A stretch of DNA of 64,000 nt from Gonatopus flavifemur. Its lineage: Eukaryota > Arthropoda > Insecta > Hymenoptera > Dryinidae. The stretch lies in the NCBI GenBank assembly GCA_018340375.1, contig JAFFJZ010000004.1:29796001-29860000 (forward strand). Direction: 5' to 3'. Positions 12,514-24,948 of this stretch are shown piece by piece. The notes under the pieces are model-generated. The model ran no database searches, was not told where the DNA came from, and saw only the letters and a list, made by a program, of their open reading frames with translations. Made by a program: the position numbers and the translations under genes. How positions within the stretch are numbered: position 1 is the first letter of the stretch; each line of letters opens with the position of its first letter.

Positions 12514-12895
12514 CCCTAGTAAAAAACGAACATATATGACCCATACATAATCCATACATAATACATCCAAAATTCATATATGATTCATATATGAAAATGC
12601 ATAGAATCATATACAATCCATATTTAATCCATATGTGATCCATATATGATCATATATGACTCATATATAATCCATTTGAAATCCATATACGAGAAACATT
12701 TCATATGTGACAGAATTTTTTCACATGTATGGGAAAGTCTTGCATCGAAAGGTCATATATGGATTCTGTATGGGCCATATATGATCATATACGGATTCAA
12801 TATGGATTGCGTATGAATTATATATGGTCATATATGACCATATATGGTTTCTATATGCTTCATGTATGTTCTTATATGATTTATTTTTACTAGGG
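12514..12895. mobile_element. CATATATGA-rich MITE
   Basis: Ends CCCTAGTAAAAA at 12514 and TTTTTACTAGGG at 12895 form inverted repeats that continue loosely inward. The 382-bp interior is almost entirely built from CATATATGA, TCATATATGG and close variants on both strands, so it can fold on itself along its whole length. No ORF. The target duplication is not clear. Confidence 0.65.
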
Positions 12896-13340
12896 TCATG
12901 GAATGTAAAAATAAAAATATCCAACTGAGTCTATCTTGCGAATGACTTTTCACAAATATTACAAACACTTGATCGAAGGTTCCTGCAATGTTTGGGAAGT
13001 GTGCGCATATGTTCTATGGAACGCTTATTACACTTTTTCAGCGCGGAGAGTCAATTGGCGCTGCCCACGGTTCCAAATTAATTCATTATGAACTCTTTCT
13101 GAGCTGTGGTGTTTTTAGGGGAGGTTACAAGCATGAATGTAGAACAAAGAACCAAAATATTTCTTGGAATATAGTTCAGAATAAAGTGTAGGTCGTAGGT
13201 TTTTCTTGATGATAAGCGATAATTCGCTTCGCTCATTCTGGACAGTTCTTATACATGTGCTCGTTTCGCTCGCTGTTCAAGAGGGGAATATCAATTATTC
13301 TTTGGAAGTCTTATATTATTTATGTATCCGTGGATATATA
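12896..13340. other. No recognisable feature
   Basis: Unassigned DNA between two MITEs. The words CGCTTCGCTC and CGTTTCGCTCGC occur near 13210-13275, but no structure was established. Confidence 0.4.
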
Positions 13341-13937
13341 CAAAGGTGTGAAAATTATTAGAATAATTGTGATTTTCAAAACTGTTCCAACTTTTCTCTA
13401 AGGGAATACAATCATCTATGGAGTACTGGTTTTATTTAGTGATATAAATAGTTCTTAAGCCCTCCATTTTTGAACGAAGGAATATTCCATGATTACTATA
13501 TAACAATCTCATTTGTACAGAGTTCTTTTTCATTATGAGCATCTTCATATGTCTCCAAATAACTAACAAGGTGTAATATTTTCATATTAAGAACTGGTGT
13601 TCCATTGCATATAATTTACATACACGACAAGGAATGATAGTTGAGTTACGATGAAACCAATAAAAATCCCGGTCAGAATTTGTTGTCAACTTTTCTAAAT
13701 TCCCAGTGGGTATCTATCGTTACATACTGTTTAGTTTGAGATCGAGGTGTTGAGATCATTGGAGTGAAAAAAAGATTGAAAAGAAAAATTGTTATCGTAA
13801 TTAACTCAGAAATGGAAGGATGAAAAACTATTACATCAACAAGACAAAATAGTACTCCATAGATAAATGCATAATCTGAGGCAAAAGTTGGAGTCATTTT
13901 GGAAATAACAATTATTCTAATAATTTTCACACCTCTG
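13341..13937. mobile_element. Tc1-like non-autonomous element, copy 1
   Basis: The ends CAAAGGTGTGAAAATTATTA and the complement of CAGAGGTGTGAAAATTATTA are flanked by TA on both sides, the target of the Tc1/mariner superfamily. The CAGNGGTGTGAAAA start resembles Tc1-like element ends known in animals. The 597-bp interior has no transposase. A second copy with different internal deletions is at 20715-21217. The shared internal block TTAAGCCCTCCATTTTTGAA appears here in one orientation and in reverse in copy 2. Confidence 0.75.
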
Positions 13938-16900
13938 TAATGAGGGTATCATCGTTTTTTCACATGTTCATGAAAGTTCTGAGACAGTATTGAAACAGTC
14001 TGAAAGGGAATCTATTATTACTTTCGAGGTGAGCCTTAGACACCTAAAACTTTTAAGCACTTGTCATATTGTCGAAAGTCTTCAAACAGTGTTAACACAT
14101 CCCCGAAATGTTGCAGGGATAAAAACCCGGAATAATGCAGTAAAAGCTCTAAAATATTCAAGGGATTTTCGAAAAGATTTTGAATCACCTCCAGAATTTG
14201 GAAAATCGAAAGCTTTGACACTAATGTATAAATTGGAGAATCACAAATTATGCGAGTCTCTCATTTCTCAACGAAGAATCAGAAAAAATTCATTCTAAAA
14301 ATGTTCAGGGAATCATTGCAAATTTGACTTGGAATGACCTATAGATATATCACCGAGATTGAAACAGAACTTCTTATGTGATAACTTATATGATCCTTCA
14401 TAGGTTCCTATCCCAAATTAATATGAAAATCTTGAAAGGGACCCACATGGAATCCCATGAAGATTCCTATGAGTTTCCATGAAGAATCCTTTGAGGATTT
14501 CTTTGATTAGGACCAATAAGAATGATTATTTTTATTATTCCAAAAAATAATGACGAATGAATACTATCTTGAGGTTTGTTGCAAAGTTGATTTGTCTCAA
14601 ATTTGCTACTTTAGTATTAATATTAGAATATTATTCGCTACTACAGAAAATCTATATTGTGTTGTGTACGCGAGTCGGAATGAAATGGTGATGTTTATCT
14701 TTATGAATTTGTATACTGTCTCAAAACTTTTTTTAAAGTTTTGTCGAATATCACGGGGATACAGCGTGCACTTACGAAATATAGCTCTATGATCATGCAA
14801 TAGGAAATTTTGAGATTACGTCTACAGTAACTCGACGCGTATTTTTAGTGACAATGTTGAAAATGTATAAGACAAAACTACAATTAATATTTATGAAAGT
14901 TCAATTATAGTGATGTGTAGTGTTTTTCGTCAGTCATTAGGAGCCAACAGAACTTTAGAGGTTATGCAATTCCAAAACATTCTTGAAAGATATTTCATGC
15001 AACATGAGAAAAGCTATTGAACAGTAATTCTTCCTCTGGAAAGAATTATGATTGAATTATGATACTGATGCTGCATAAGACATCCTGAATATGTTGACAG
15101 AAGTTTTTTAGAAATACATAACCTCTTTTGTAACACGAAAACTAGATGCGTATGAGATGATCAACAGAACATGCCTCCCATATTCTTGAATTCAGGTCAT
15201 TTGGGCGGACATTTCTATGTGCATGAATGTGCCTAGAATATGGATGGCACGATCTCACACGTGTATGGCATGTTGCTATGTTCCCAAAAATACGTTCCTC
15301 CCATGAGCTTGACACGTCATGTGCTGTACGGGATGAATTCATCGGTTATTTGCAAATGAGAGGTTATAGTTTATTGAGTTCATGAAAATCTCCCTGCCAT
15401 GTGGATTGAATATAATTCTTACAATATTGCCACATGATGTGAAATGATATATGCCAGGAATATGTTGTTTAGAATATTCCGTTGTCCATGAGATTATGCA
15501 TTTTTCACATGCCGAACATATGTTTTACACATTACGTGTTATACGGGTAAGTACAGAGACAAATTCATTTGCACTAAATTCTGAAGTAACCCAATTAATC
15601 ATTCAATTATCTGAAAATAAATGACTTACTACGTTGGTGAAAAATTCACTGTTCCACAAGGTGTTCACTGTTTTTACTAAGGGGGTTAGGTCATCTGGTA
15701 TACTCAAATTGGATTTTGGAAGGATTTTCCACAAATCATCTAATAAAGCTGGTCAATAACTATTTTGGTGCTTGAGAGATTTGAAAACCGATTCAGAGTT
15801 ATTCTGGTGTATTCAGAACGGATATAATGTTACATTGTTGGATTTTTTGGAACAAAACAATATGCAACGGGAGTAATTTCCTTCAAGTGATTGAAAAACT
15901 ATTTTGAAATTTGAATTCCGTATTAATGAGAATGCAGTGACCGAACTATACCCTCATGAATCACGGATTTAGTGCCCTCGAAAGCCCTTAAACCACGCGT
16001 TTCATATGAATCTGTTCGTAACTACCGAAAATGCTGAATTCACGGTTGTTATTTGAAATTTTCTGATGAAAAAATTTTAATTCTTTGTAAAAAACTGTTG
16101 ATAACTCTTTGGGCAATAATTTTAGCCAAATTCTGGAGTGATATTCTGAAAGAGCATGACATTTCACATCGGATACCCTGTTCCAGAAATATTTTCTGGT
16201 ACAGATAATATGAAAAAACACTGGATGAAAATTCATTGAAAACTGACGACATTTGGGAGTTGATGGGTTAAAAAGATCTAAATCATATCTTATGCAACAA
16301 ATTCGGGAATTTTGAAAAACATGTTATCGAAGATACCTTTAGGATGTCTGAAAGACACACGGAGAAGGTTTTGTAGTAAAAATTAATATATTTATATCGT
16401 AGCCGTGAGGTATACTTTATTGTAGCGGAAAGAACCAAGAGTATGCGGAAGATCACCACACCTCTTCTTGAAATCAATATGCAGAGTAGTAAGAAAATAC
16501 AGAACTATAGTCCCTATCATCATAATCGGGTATATCCCACGGGTACAATACTGTGTCTAATAATCTTTAATAAAAACTTTGCTCTGTGCATCTTGAGAGC
16601 ATTTCAAGACATATAAAAGATGTCTTATGATGTTGCATAAGATATCTTGCATTTATATTTGAGATGTCTCTTTGAGCATTCTGGAAGGCTTTCATCAACA
16701 ACTTTGTTGAGCTCAAAATCATTGTCTCTGAATTCACCCTCAAAATTCGTGCTCTTCACGGATAGTTATTCTTAACATGACCCAAGTAACACAAGAACTT
16801 CTCAAATATGCCATGATGATACAGTGAATGTGAGAAGAATGTGCAAATGAGACTATTGTGGATAAATTCGTCAAGATATTCTGTGGAGGTGCAAAGTGCA

Positions 16901-17639
16901 TAATTATTCGAAACAGTCTCATTCGGAACTTCTAAGAGTGTTCGTAGGAGTTTCCAACCCCGTTCTTAGCATTTTTGACCTCTTCCCTGGATAAGATAAG
17001 AGATTGATTATGACCAAATCCCATTGAATGAATTAGGAGTACTCCAAAGCATCGATGGATGACGATTGAACTGCAATCGGATTTGGTCATTTTCAATAGT
17101 AACGAATAGACACGACTGTATGAATAGTATCGAAGAAGCAATACACAGACACAATGAGTGACCCGCATTCATAGGAAAATATTGAGAAGGAATTCAATCG
17201 AATGTGATGCGGTGTATACGTATTCGTGTATCTGGATTGGATAGTGATTTGAACATTTGGAAATTTCACATGCAATTCATAGAATTCAATGAGTGTATTG
17301 CAGATTGTCATTCAATCGGCATCAATCAGCAAATTCAATATAGAAAATCTGGGATATCTGTGATTGAGAATTGATACGGAAAAATGAGAACGGATCAACA
17401 CTTGAGCTGGAATGATGAAATGGAATACACAATGGGATTCAATAGGAGGAACACGACTATGAACGCAGAATAGTAACAATAAGGACTAAATGATATTGAT
17501 TTAGAAAATTGTGCAATCGATATCCGGATTGAATACAATTAGTTTCGATGAGCACTACAGCGAATCACCCAACGTGAATGAATAAGAACTAATGGGCGAA
17601 TGGACAGAGTTAATCAATTGGAATAAATGACCCAGTGAC
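13938..17639. other. Unassigned AT-rich DNA with decayed MITE ends
   Basis: No gene recognised. ACCCAAGTAACACAAGAACT at 16784 is a left end of the CCCAAGTARCAC MITE family (clear members at 49327 and 63496), and a matching right end near 16930 is decayed. Palindromic AAGATGTCTT / AAGATATCTT words cluster at 16600-16690. Motifs of the 218-bp array become visible toward 17400. Confidence 0.4.
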
Positions 17640-19197
17640 ATAAGAGAATCAAATGATATCCAATTGGTGTTATGCCTAATCAGAGCATTATCGAAAATGT
17701 GAAGTTTTCAAAAGCACAAATAGTGAGTTTCGATTGACTGTATTACGGGAATGACTAATTTGAATCTATGGGATTCAATACGTCATGTGCCGAAACAATA
17801 CCGCTCCCGTAATTGAATCACAGTATGTCGAATGCTCTATCTTCAATGATATGCCAATTTATCTAATCGGGTTCAATGAGTATTGTGCTGATCGAAAACG
17901 TCATCGAAACATTGAAATCATGTCCATTATGAGCTGAAGATGTCTCTCGGATTTCCTACGGGGAACCCCGTTCGGATGCCGAAACGGTTTAATATCGTAA
18001 GCGGGTAGAAATCGTGAACTGTAGGATGCCTCATTTTCAATGACATGTGATTAGAAATGTAACGATTCATTAAAATCGGATCCAATGAGTGCTGTACTGA
18101 TTCAAACCATTAACAGGAGTTCGGGATTCTATGGGTTATACGGTGGATTTTCCATTCAGATTGATTAAGGTATTGGCCGTTTGGGTTTGATGAGAGTTAG
18201 TAGTTGATATACGAGTTCAACATCACAAGTCAAAGAGCATCGTAACATTTGAGACGCTGTATTCCGAATCAGACGCTATCGTGGATGAGACGATTCATTT
18301 AATTGGATTCAATGAATGTTTTATCGATTAAAATCAAAATCACAAATTTGGCAGTTAGTACATTTCAAGTTGAATATTTGAAACGGAAACATTGTGCAAT
18401 ATTATTCAATGGGTAAACACCTCATTTAACATCGCAACGAGATCGGATATCGGATCTTTATTCTCAATGAGATGTGATCAGGAATGTGGTGATTAATTCA
18501 ATTGTATTCTATGAGTATCTTACCTATGCAAAATATCACCGGTAATCGAAGATTCTATAAGTGTTGGCCTGTATGTTTCAATCGGATTTAGTTGGGAATT
18601 GACTGATTAGATCCTCTTTATTTCATGAGGTGATGGGCCGATTGAAAATGGCGGTCGTAGGATGCACTATTCTCATTCATATTTAATGAGGGATACGACG
18701 ATTAACTCAATCAGATTGAATCAGTCTTTAGTTGATTCAGACAATCAACGGAAATGTAAGGTTCTATAGGTTATAGGGCTGTCTTTTCAAACAGACCCAT
18801 CATGGAAATAACCGATTGGGTTCTATGGGGTTTACTGGTCGATGGATTACGATCAATTTTACAATCAATGGAAATCGTATCTTTGGAGGTTCTCCACTTT
18901 GAATGGGATACCATCATATATGTGACGAGTCATCCAATTAGATTCAATAAGGCTTCCGTTGATTCAAACTATTATGGGGAATTCAAGATTCTGTACATCA
19001 CAAACTGAACTTTTTAAACGAATTCTCCATTACGCAAAATGACCGACTGCATGCACCGGCATTTAATGGCAGATCACCTGATCTAAAATCACAATCCTAC
19101 GGAAATCGTAATATGTGGGACACCGAACTGGTAACATGTAATTAATGTAATCAGGGATTCGACGATTCATGCAATCGGATTCAATCAGTATTCTCCT
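17640..19197 (+). repeat. Highly diverged ~218-bp tandem array
   Basis: The core AATCGGATTCAATGAGT (consensus) recurs at 17865, 18074, 18301, 18500, 18709, 18936 and 19173, spacing 199-237 bp, with an earlier relative near 17660. Each core is followed by an ATTCAGAGCATTATCGG-like block and then a GATTCTATGGGTT-like block. It is preceded by TCAATGANATGTGAT and GGATGC blocks. All blocks keep the same order. Pairwise identity looks low, so this is an old array, not a homogenised satellite. Confidence 0.7.
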
Positions 19198-19199
19198 AA

Positions 19200-19361
19200 T
19201 TCAGAGCATTATCGGATGGTGAAGAAGATGAAGATGCAGGAAAAGATAACCTCGAAGTCCACAATGGAGGAACGGAAACAGAAGAATACGAAGATGAAAA
19301 AAATAGAGAGAATGGAAAAATTTCTTCTAATGAAGAAGAAGTTGTGGATGAAGATTGTTGA
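19200..19361 (+). CDS. Short acidic ORF after the tandem array
   Basis: Open from just after a TAA at 19197 to a TGA at 19359-19361, 53 codons, without an ATG in this frame. Roughly 40% of residues are Asp or Glu, for example SDGEEDED near the start and NEEEVVDEDC at the end. The stretch begins exactly where the array's GCATTATCGG block ends, and its purine-rich texture is unlike the neighbours. It may be a captured exon or the acidic tail of a transposon protein, or a simple purine-rich tract. An overlapping lysine-rich frame starts at an ATG at 19214. Function unknown. Confidence 0.3.
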   Translation, partial: FRALSDGEEDEDAGKDNLEVHNGGTETEEYEDEKNRENGKISSNEEEVVDEDC

Positions 19362-20714
19362 TGTGCTGCTATAGGGATGAAATTAGGGCGTAATTATATT
19401 TTCATTTTTCGTGTTTTCAGAAAAGAGGTTTACATTTTATTCTGATATATTTTATTTTGATTTTTTATATGATGAATATTTATTTGCGATTGAACAGTCA
19501 TGTGAGAAAACATTAAAATATATGAAAGAAGAAGAATAATTATAAATCATCCTTGGAGTGTGCTTCCTCTCATTTTCAATAGTTTTGATATCCGTTAATG
19601 GCTCATGCGATTCGTCCAAGCGGGATTGAAATGGCAATCGCATATGGGCAATAATCAATTCGAATCATTGATGCCATTCAGGTGCTCACCATTCTCATTT
19701 ATATTCGCTCATGATTCCTGATTTAGTCTGATCGCGAGAGATCGTTTTTATGCGTATTGGAACCTATGAATACCTCGATGGAACGACAATTGAGGGGATA
19801 CTAGCGGCGTGACAGCAACCAAATCGTTTCTGACAAACCACGGGCAAACGTTTCGATTCATTCAGAATATCGCTGTGTACAGCATTCTCACTTGAATCAG
19901 GGAAGTGCGGTACAGAGCGATATTTTGATTTAATTGGAGAGTTGGCCCGTAGTTTGTCATAAACGATTTGGCTGCTGCCACGGTGATAGTATCACCTCAA
20001 ATCCGGTTGGAATCATCTCTGGTGAAAATCGAAGGTTCGGGAAACGGGAATTGGAACAAATAAGGCGTAAAAATATTCCAATTCCCTCTCAAATGGCTCT
20101 TGGATCACTGTTGGGTTACGTTTCCAGGACGCTCTATACGCTGCATTTTCACCAGGAATGTCAGTTTCATCGAATATCAATTCAATCGTCATTCAGCTGA
20201 TTGAGCATGTTGTATTTGTTTGTCAGCATGAACGTGAAATCTTATTGAAATAAATGATGAACTACCTGATACAATCCGTTCAGCCCAGCATTCAACAGCT
20301 AGCAGATATTCATTAGTTCTGCCACACAAGTTAAAAAGACACTTAAGTCAATTTTTTTGACGAAAATGAGATTTTTTTATCAATCGATTTGGAAGAGAAT
20401 TCTGAATCAATTGATATCAAAATTTCATTCTCATAAAAAAAGTGACTTGAGTGTCTTTTCAACTTGCACGGCAGAATTGATTTCAATTCGAAGCATGAAA
20501 GGATTTATTAAATCCGATCAACTTTCCAAAGTACTTATTACATGCGGTTGCGGTTGCCTGTATGTTCATTCACAATGTCTGATTCAATTCCAGCGAAACT
20601 CATTGTCCTTGTACATATTTTCTTGTGTATTGTAGAAACCACAGATTAATCGCCGGAATAGCCATTGAATCCTATTGAGATCATGTCAATTCGATGTGAT
20701 TTGAACCAGAAATA
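19362..20714. other. Unassigned DNA with a hairpin element
   Basis: Traces of array-like blocks (TTCAATTCGAA, ATTGAATCCGAT) continue but are too diverged to phase. At 20317-20476 TTCTGCC..CAAGTT and AAAAGACACTTAAGTCA-type arms face each other, forming a roughly 160-bp hairpin element inside an array-like unit. Confidence 0.45.
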
Positions 20715-21217
20715 CAGAGGTGTGAAAATTATTAGAATAGTTTTTCACCCTTCCATTTCTGAGTCAATTATCGTAACAATTTTTCTTTCTAATCTTTTTT
20801 TCACTCAACACCTCGGTCTCAAACGAAACAGTATGTGACGATAGATACCCGCTGGGAATTGAGAAGAGTTAACAACAAATTCCGACCGGGATTTTTTTTG
20901 GTTTCATCGTAACTCAACTATCATTCCTTGTCGTGTATATAAATTTTATACAATTAGACACCAGTTCTTAATATCAAAGTATTCCACATTTTTAGTTATT
21001 TGAAGACATATGAAGGTTCTCATAATGAAAGAAAACATTGTACAAATGAGATTGTTATATAGTAATCATAGAATATTCCTTCGTTCAAAAATGGAGGGCT
21101 TAAGAACTATTTATATCAAGAAATAAAACCAGTACTTCATAAATGATTGCATTCCCTTAGAGGAAGGTTGGAACAGTTTAGGAAATCACAATCATTCTAA
21201 TAATTTTCACACCTCTG
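20715..21217. mobile_element. Tc1-like non-autonomous element, copy 2
   Basis: The ends CAGAGGTGTGAAAATTATTA and its complement are flanked by TA at 20713-20714 and 21218-21219. It is 503 bp long and shares internal blocks with copy 1 at 13341-13937 in reverse order, for example the reverse complement of TTAAGCCCTCCATTTTTGAA. No ORF. Confidence 0.8.
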
Positions 21218-22368
21218 TATATGTCCAAACGCCTATTCATTCTCATCTATTTCAAACGTTATTTCACTGATTAAATACATAATATGCATTGCTCAGAATG
21301 CAGACAAAGTCTCATCACAAGAATCATCAAATAGCTGATTCAATCCATTCAACCCACATTGAGCAGCTTGCGGATGCTCATTGATTGATTTCAATTCGAA
21401 TTATGAAACTATTTATTGAATCCGATAAACATACGGTCCAATCGCTTGTATATTCCGTCAGTTTCCTGATTCAGTCTCATTGACACCCGTTGCCTATTAC
21501 AGCTCATTCAAGAAATCAGTCTTATCCGCTCCACGTTCTATTGAAGGATAAGGAAGTGCATCTCATTCATCCAATTGGGTTCAATAGGCATTTCGCTTGC
21601 ACAATGTTCCGAATCAATCCGATTGGTCAATTGATCAATAGGATTTGGTCAGAATCCATCCTTTTTTCTTCACCCAGGGTTGTGTGGCTTGGGAAAGCAG
21701 TCTATTTCCGACTATCGTTCTAATTTCCTGACTGTCTTATATTTTTGAAATTCAAAATAATTGTAACATGTAAATTATATGTTCATAATCCACATTGGTT
21801 CACCCAATTGTTGTTCCAAACACACACAAAAAATTATTCGTGAATCACGAGTAATCATTCATATTCGAACACTTGGTCGGTTGGTACTTTACGTGAAATT
21901 GTTAAACAATCCTCAATTACTAAATGAAAATCACCTGAAATTGTCGTGCAGCGAATTCCTCACGTATGGGAAATAGAATAATTTCATACGTGAGACAGAC
22001 AGGGACAAGTCACGCACCTGGATGGCACGTTTATTTAACCTCCTCATCGACTTGGAAATCTTTAATTGTTTAGGGCCTGTTGTTTGGGGCATGTATATGC
22101 CATACTGAAGCGTGACTCATTTCCGTCTAACTGAGGTATCGTATTGTCCTATTGATCCTTCTTGGAGAATCTGTTGCGCGATAATCTCTGTCAAACTAAT
22201 TCGTTTTCAAACGGTAACTCCTGAAATCAGTACCTTCGGGTAGTGGTGCGCCTAAAACATTTGAGTGGTTCGAATTAATCATTCCCCCACTAATATTAAA
22301 TCACTACTCTCACAATTTTTCAGATGGAATCAAATTTCAAGAATAAATTCCCCGTTCTCAAAAACATA
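21218..22368. other. Unassigned DNA
   Basis: Array-like words (CATCCAATTGGGTTCAATAG at 21568, TATTGAATCCGATAAAC near 21413) suggest more decayed units of the 218-bp array. No gene recognised. Confidence 0.35.
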
Positions 22369-23654
22369 TTGGGTATGGGAATAAGTTTCCGCCCTTTTTC
22401 AAGCAGAGTTGATTTTCATCAAAACAATGGATTATTACATAATGTTATTCAAAGTATGCACCATTGGAAGCGACCACTTTTTCCCATCTTTCAGGCAGCA
22501 TACGGGTTCCTCGAAGAAAAAAGCAGGTTCTTTTGACTCGATCCATTCATTGAGCCATTTTTCGACATTTTCGTAAGAAGTAAATCGCTCTCCAGTAAGG
22601 GCTGATTGCATAGATCGAAATAGATGATAATCCGAAGGCGCAATGTCTGGGGAATACGGCGGGTGGGGCAAGATTTCCCAATTCACTCCTTCCAAATATT
22701 TTTTAACGGGTTGAGCAACATGTGGCCTAGCATTATCATGCAGCGAGATAAGTTTATCATGTCTACCGTCCCCCATTCCGGTCGTTTTTCTTTTAGAGCT
22801 CGATTCAAACGTATTAGCTGTAGTCTGTAACGATCGCCAGTGATTGTTTCTGACGGTTTAAGGAGTTCATAATAAATGACACCTTTCTGATCCCACCAGA
22901 TGCACAACATAATCTTTGAAGCGTGGATATTTGTTTCTGGTGTCGATGGACCTGGTACACCTAGCAGCCCTCAACTTTTTCGACGCTTAGGATTATCGTA
23001 ATAGATCAATTTTTCATCGCGAGTGACAATACGATGCAGAATACTCTTTTTTTCCTGCCATTCAAGAAGCATCTTGCACGTTACCGAACGTCTCTCGATA
23101 TCTCTCTCCTTTAATTGATGCGGAACCCAATTACCTGCTTTTTGGACCATTCCCATCTTGTGCAAGCGTTTACCGACGGTCGACCTATCATCACCAAACT
23201 CTTCAGACAACTCATCTAGGGTTCGACATGCATCTTCATTCAATAATTGTTCCAGTTCTACATCTTCGATTTTTTCCGGTGCCCCTCCGCGTTCTTTATC
23301 ACTCACGTCAAAATCGCCGATTTGGAATCGTCGAAACCACTCTTTACAAGTTGTATTAGACGGAGCGTGATCACCGTAAATATTGCACAGTACACGATAC
23401 GTTTCAGCTGCACTTTTCCTCGAAACAAAATAATGAAGCATAACTTCCCGCAAATGCTGTTTTGTCGGGACAACCGTTGTCATTTTTGACACCGGATAAA
23501 AAATGATGTTTACGCTTGTAACAAATGTCAACTACCGCGATCGACACCTTACATATACACTTCCAAATCACAAGTATATCACTTGAGTGAACTCAAAAAT
23601 AGTATCAGCAGCAACACTTTTTCCAAGAGGGCGGAAACTTATTCCCATACCCAA
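22369..23654 (-). mobile_element. Complete mariner element A (inactive)
   Basis: A full-length mariner of 1286 bp. Inverted ends TTGGGTATGGGAATAAGTTT (22369) and its complement (to 23654) match for about 27 bp and are flanked by TA (22367-22368 and 23655-23656). The length, TA target and single transposase ORF are typical of the mariner family. Confidence 0.93.
22435..23483 (-). pseudogene. Mariner A transposase, one nonsense and one frameshift
   Basis: The start ATG is at 23481-23483 (MTTVVPTKQHLREV). An N-terminal helix-turn-helix region (KSAAETYRVL ... CKEWFRRFQ) is followed by the GNWVPHQL linker, as in mellifera-type mariners. The three catalytic aspartates of the DD34D triad are visible: RDEK (normally GDEK), LHDNARPHVA and APSDYHLFR. 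Breaks: TGA for an expected Trp after KRRKS near 22971, and a frameshift near 22750-22780 after KEKRPEW. The tail keeps FFFEEPVCCLKDGKKW. It encodes a cut-and-paste transposase that would bind the terminal repeats, now inactive. Confidence 0.9.
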
Positions 23655-23849
23655 TAGAAGAGAACCTGAGGTTATCTTTTGGTTTTTGTTTAACTGATTC
23701 CAAGTTCTTCATAAAAATGAATCTGGTTAAGTGGTTGACATTCATTATTCTCTCGTAATCTTTGATTGTTGTTGATCACCATAATAATTTGAGTGATTTA
23801 ATATCGTGTAAACTTAACACATCCGTGATCGTAAGAGAGTATGGCTTTT

Positions 23850-24275
23850 TCTGTGTGCATTGGGCTTAATATTGTCTGGATGCATCAAGCTGAATACAAT
23901 CAGTTAAAAGATGTTCTATCGTATCAGGTTGTTTGCGTGACATGATGGGCAAGTTTGATCGAGTTGAAATTTATAATAATCAACATTAATTTTTGAACTG
24001 AAATAATACATGCTAGCGAATATCAACTGTGCAATAGTTCTAAGCATATACAAGGGTATTTTGTAGTTTAATATTCCGCTAAGCAGTTTTGTTTCACGGG
24101 TTCTTGGTACTGTGATCTGTAAATAATTAATGTTACTCACAATAAACTGATCTTCGCTATCATGTATTATTTTATATTTTTTTAATAACATTTCTCCTGC
24201 ATTTTTCCAACTCACATAGTCTGAGTGATTCCCTAGAAATCGGTATTTTGGGTCAATAGAGTTCACAATTGTCAT
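23850..24275 (-). pseudogene. Non-LTR retrotransposon C-terminal fragment
   Basis: A 119-codon minus-strand frame ends in CPSCHANN. After a one-base frameshift the next frame reads QPDTIEHLLTDCIQLD, giving CxxC...HxxxxxC. This CCHC-like pattern sits at the C terminus of R1/jockey-type non-LTR retrotransposon ORF2 proteins. The preceding segment (WKNAGEMLLKKYKII, VPRTRETKLLSGILNYKIPL) is compatible with such a tail but not diagnostic. Decayed and 5'-truncated. Clade uncertain. Confidence 0.4.
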
Positions 24276-24750
24276 TATTCATGTCATCCATTTGTACTCA
24301 TATACTGGATTGCTTCTGTGTAGCTGTATTAATTTTTGAAGACAAATTCTTAGAAGTCTGTCATCTCTTATTTTTATAATTTTTAAAACATAATTCCAAG
24401 TTTTTAACAAAACTGTATAGGTTAGCTTAGTTTTACCTAGTTCTTCTGTTACGAGTGCATTGCATGCATTTTGAGGTTAGGCGAGGACTAGTTTGTGAAA
24501 ATCTGTTTGTATTCTCTCTATTCAATCGAGGTGTTTTAGTCCTCAGACTGTGCATGCATATAATAGAATCGAGGTGCCATTCATTCAAAGATTTATATGA
24601 ATTATATATGAACTATATCGAATTCAACATGAATTATATATAATTTTGAGAATTTTTCTCCCATTCGGGTCCTTATTCATCATCAGCAACTCTAAAAATC
24701 TCTTGGGATGAAAGTTTTGAGTTGCCCCGATGAAGGGGCTATCATATTTT
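24276..24750. other. No recognisable feature
   Basis: AT-rich DNA with a few ATGAATTATATATGA-like words near 24600. No gene seen. Confidence 0.4.
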
Positions 24751-24948
24751 CCCATGTAAAAAAAATTAGGCCAACTAGGTCTAAGTTAGACATGAATTGT
24801 GCATGGAAATAGGCATGCGAAAACTATCACTGTTGTTTGAAGAAAGAATCAATAGATAAATCATTCAAACATGTATAGTTTCCTATACCCATTTCCATAC
24901 ACAATATGTCTAGTCTTGACCAAACGATGTCTAATTTTTTCACATGGG
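24751..24948. mobile_element. Small MITE, CCCATGTRAAAAAATTAG ends
   Basis: CCCATGTAAAAAAAATTAGG at 24751 and its imperfect complement CTAATTTTTTCACATGGG ending at 24948 bound 198 bp. The interior is also self-complementary: CTAAGTTAGACATGAATTGT pairs loosely with ACAATATGTCTAGTCTTGAC. No ORF. Confidence 0.65.

Noticed and set aside
17640..19200. CRISPR array
   Set aside because: Repeat units are ~218 bp, diverged and variable in spacing, in eukaryote-type DNA; not short identical repeats with unique spacers.
19214..19372. Lysine-rich 52-codon ORF from the ATG at 19214
   Set aside because: Off-frame reading of the purine-rich acidic segment; no support.
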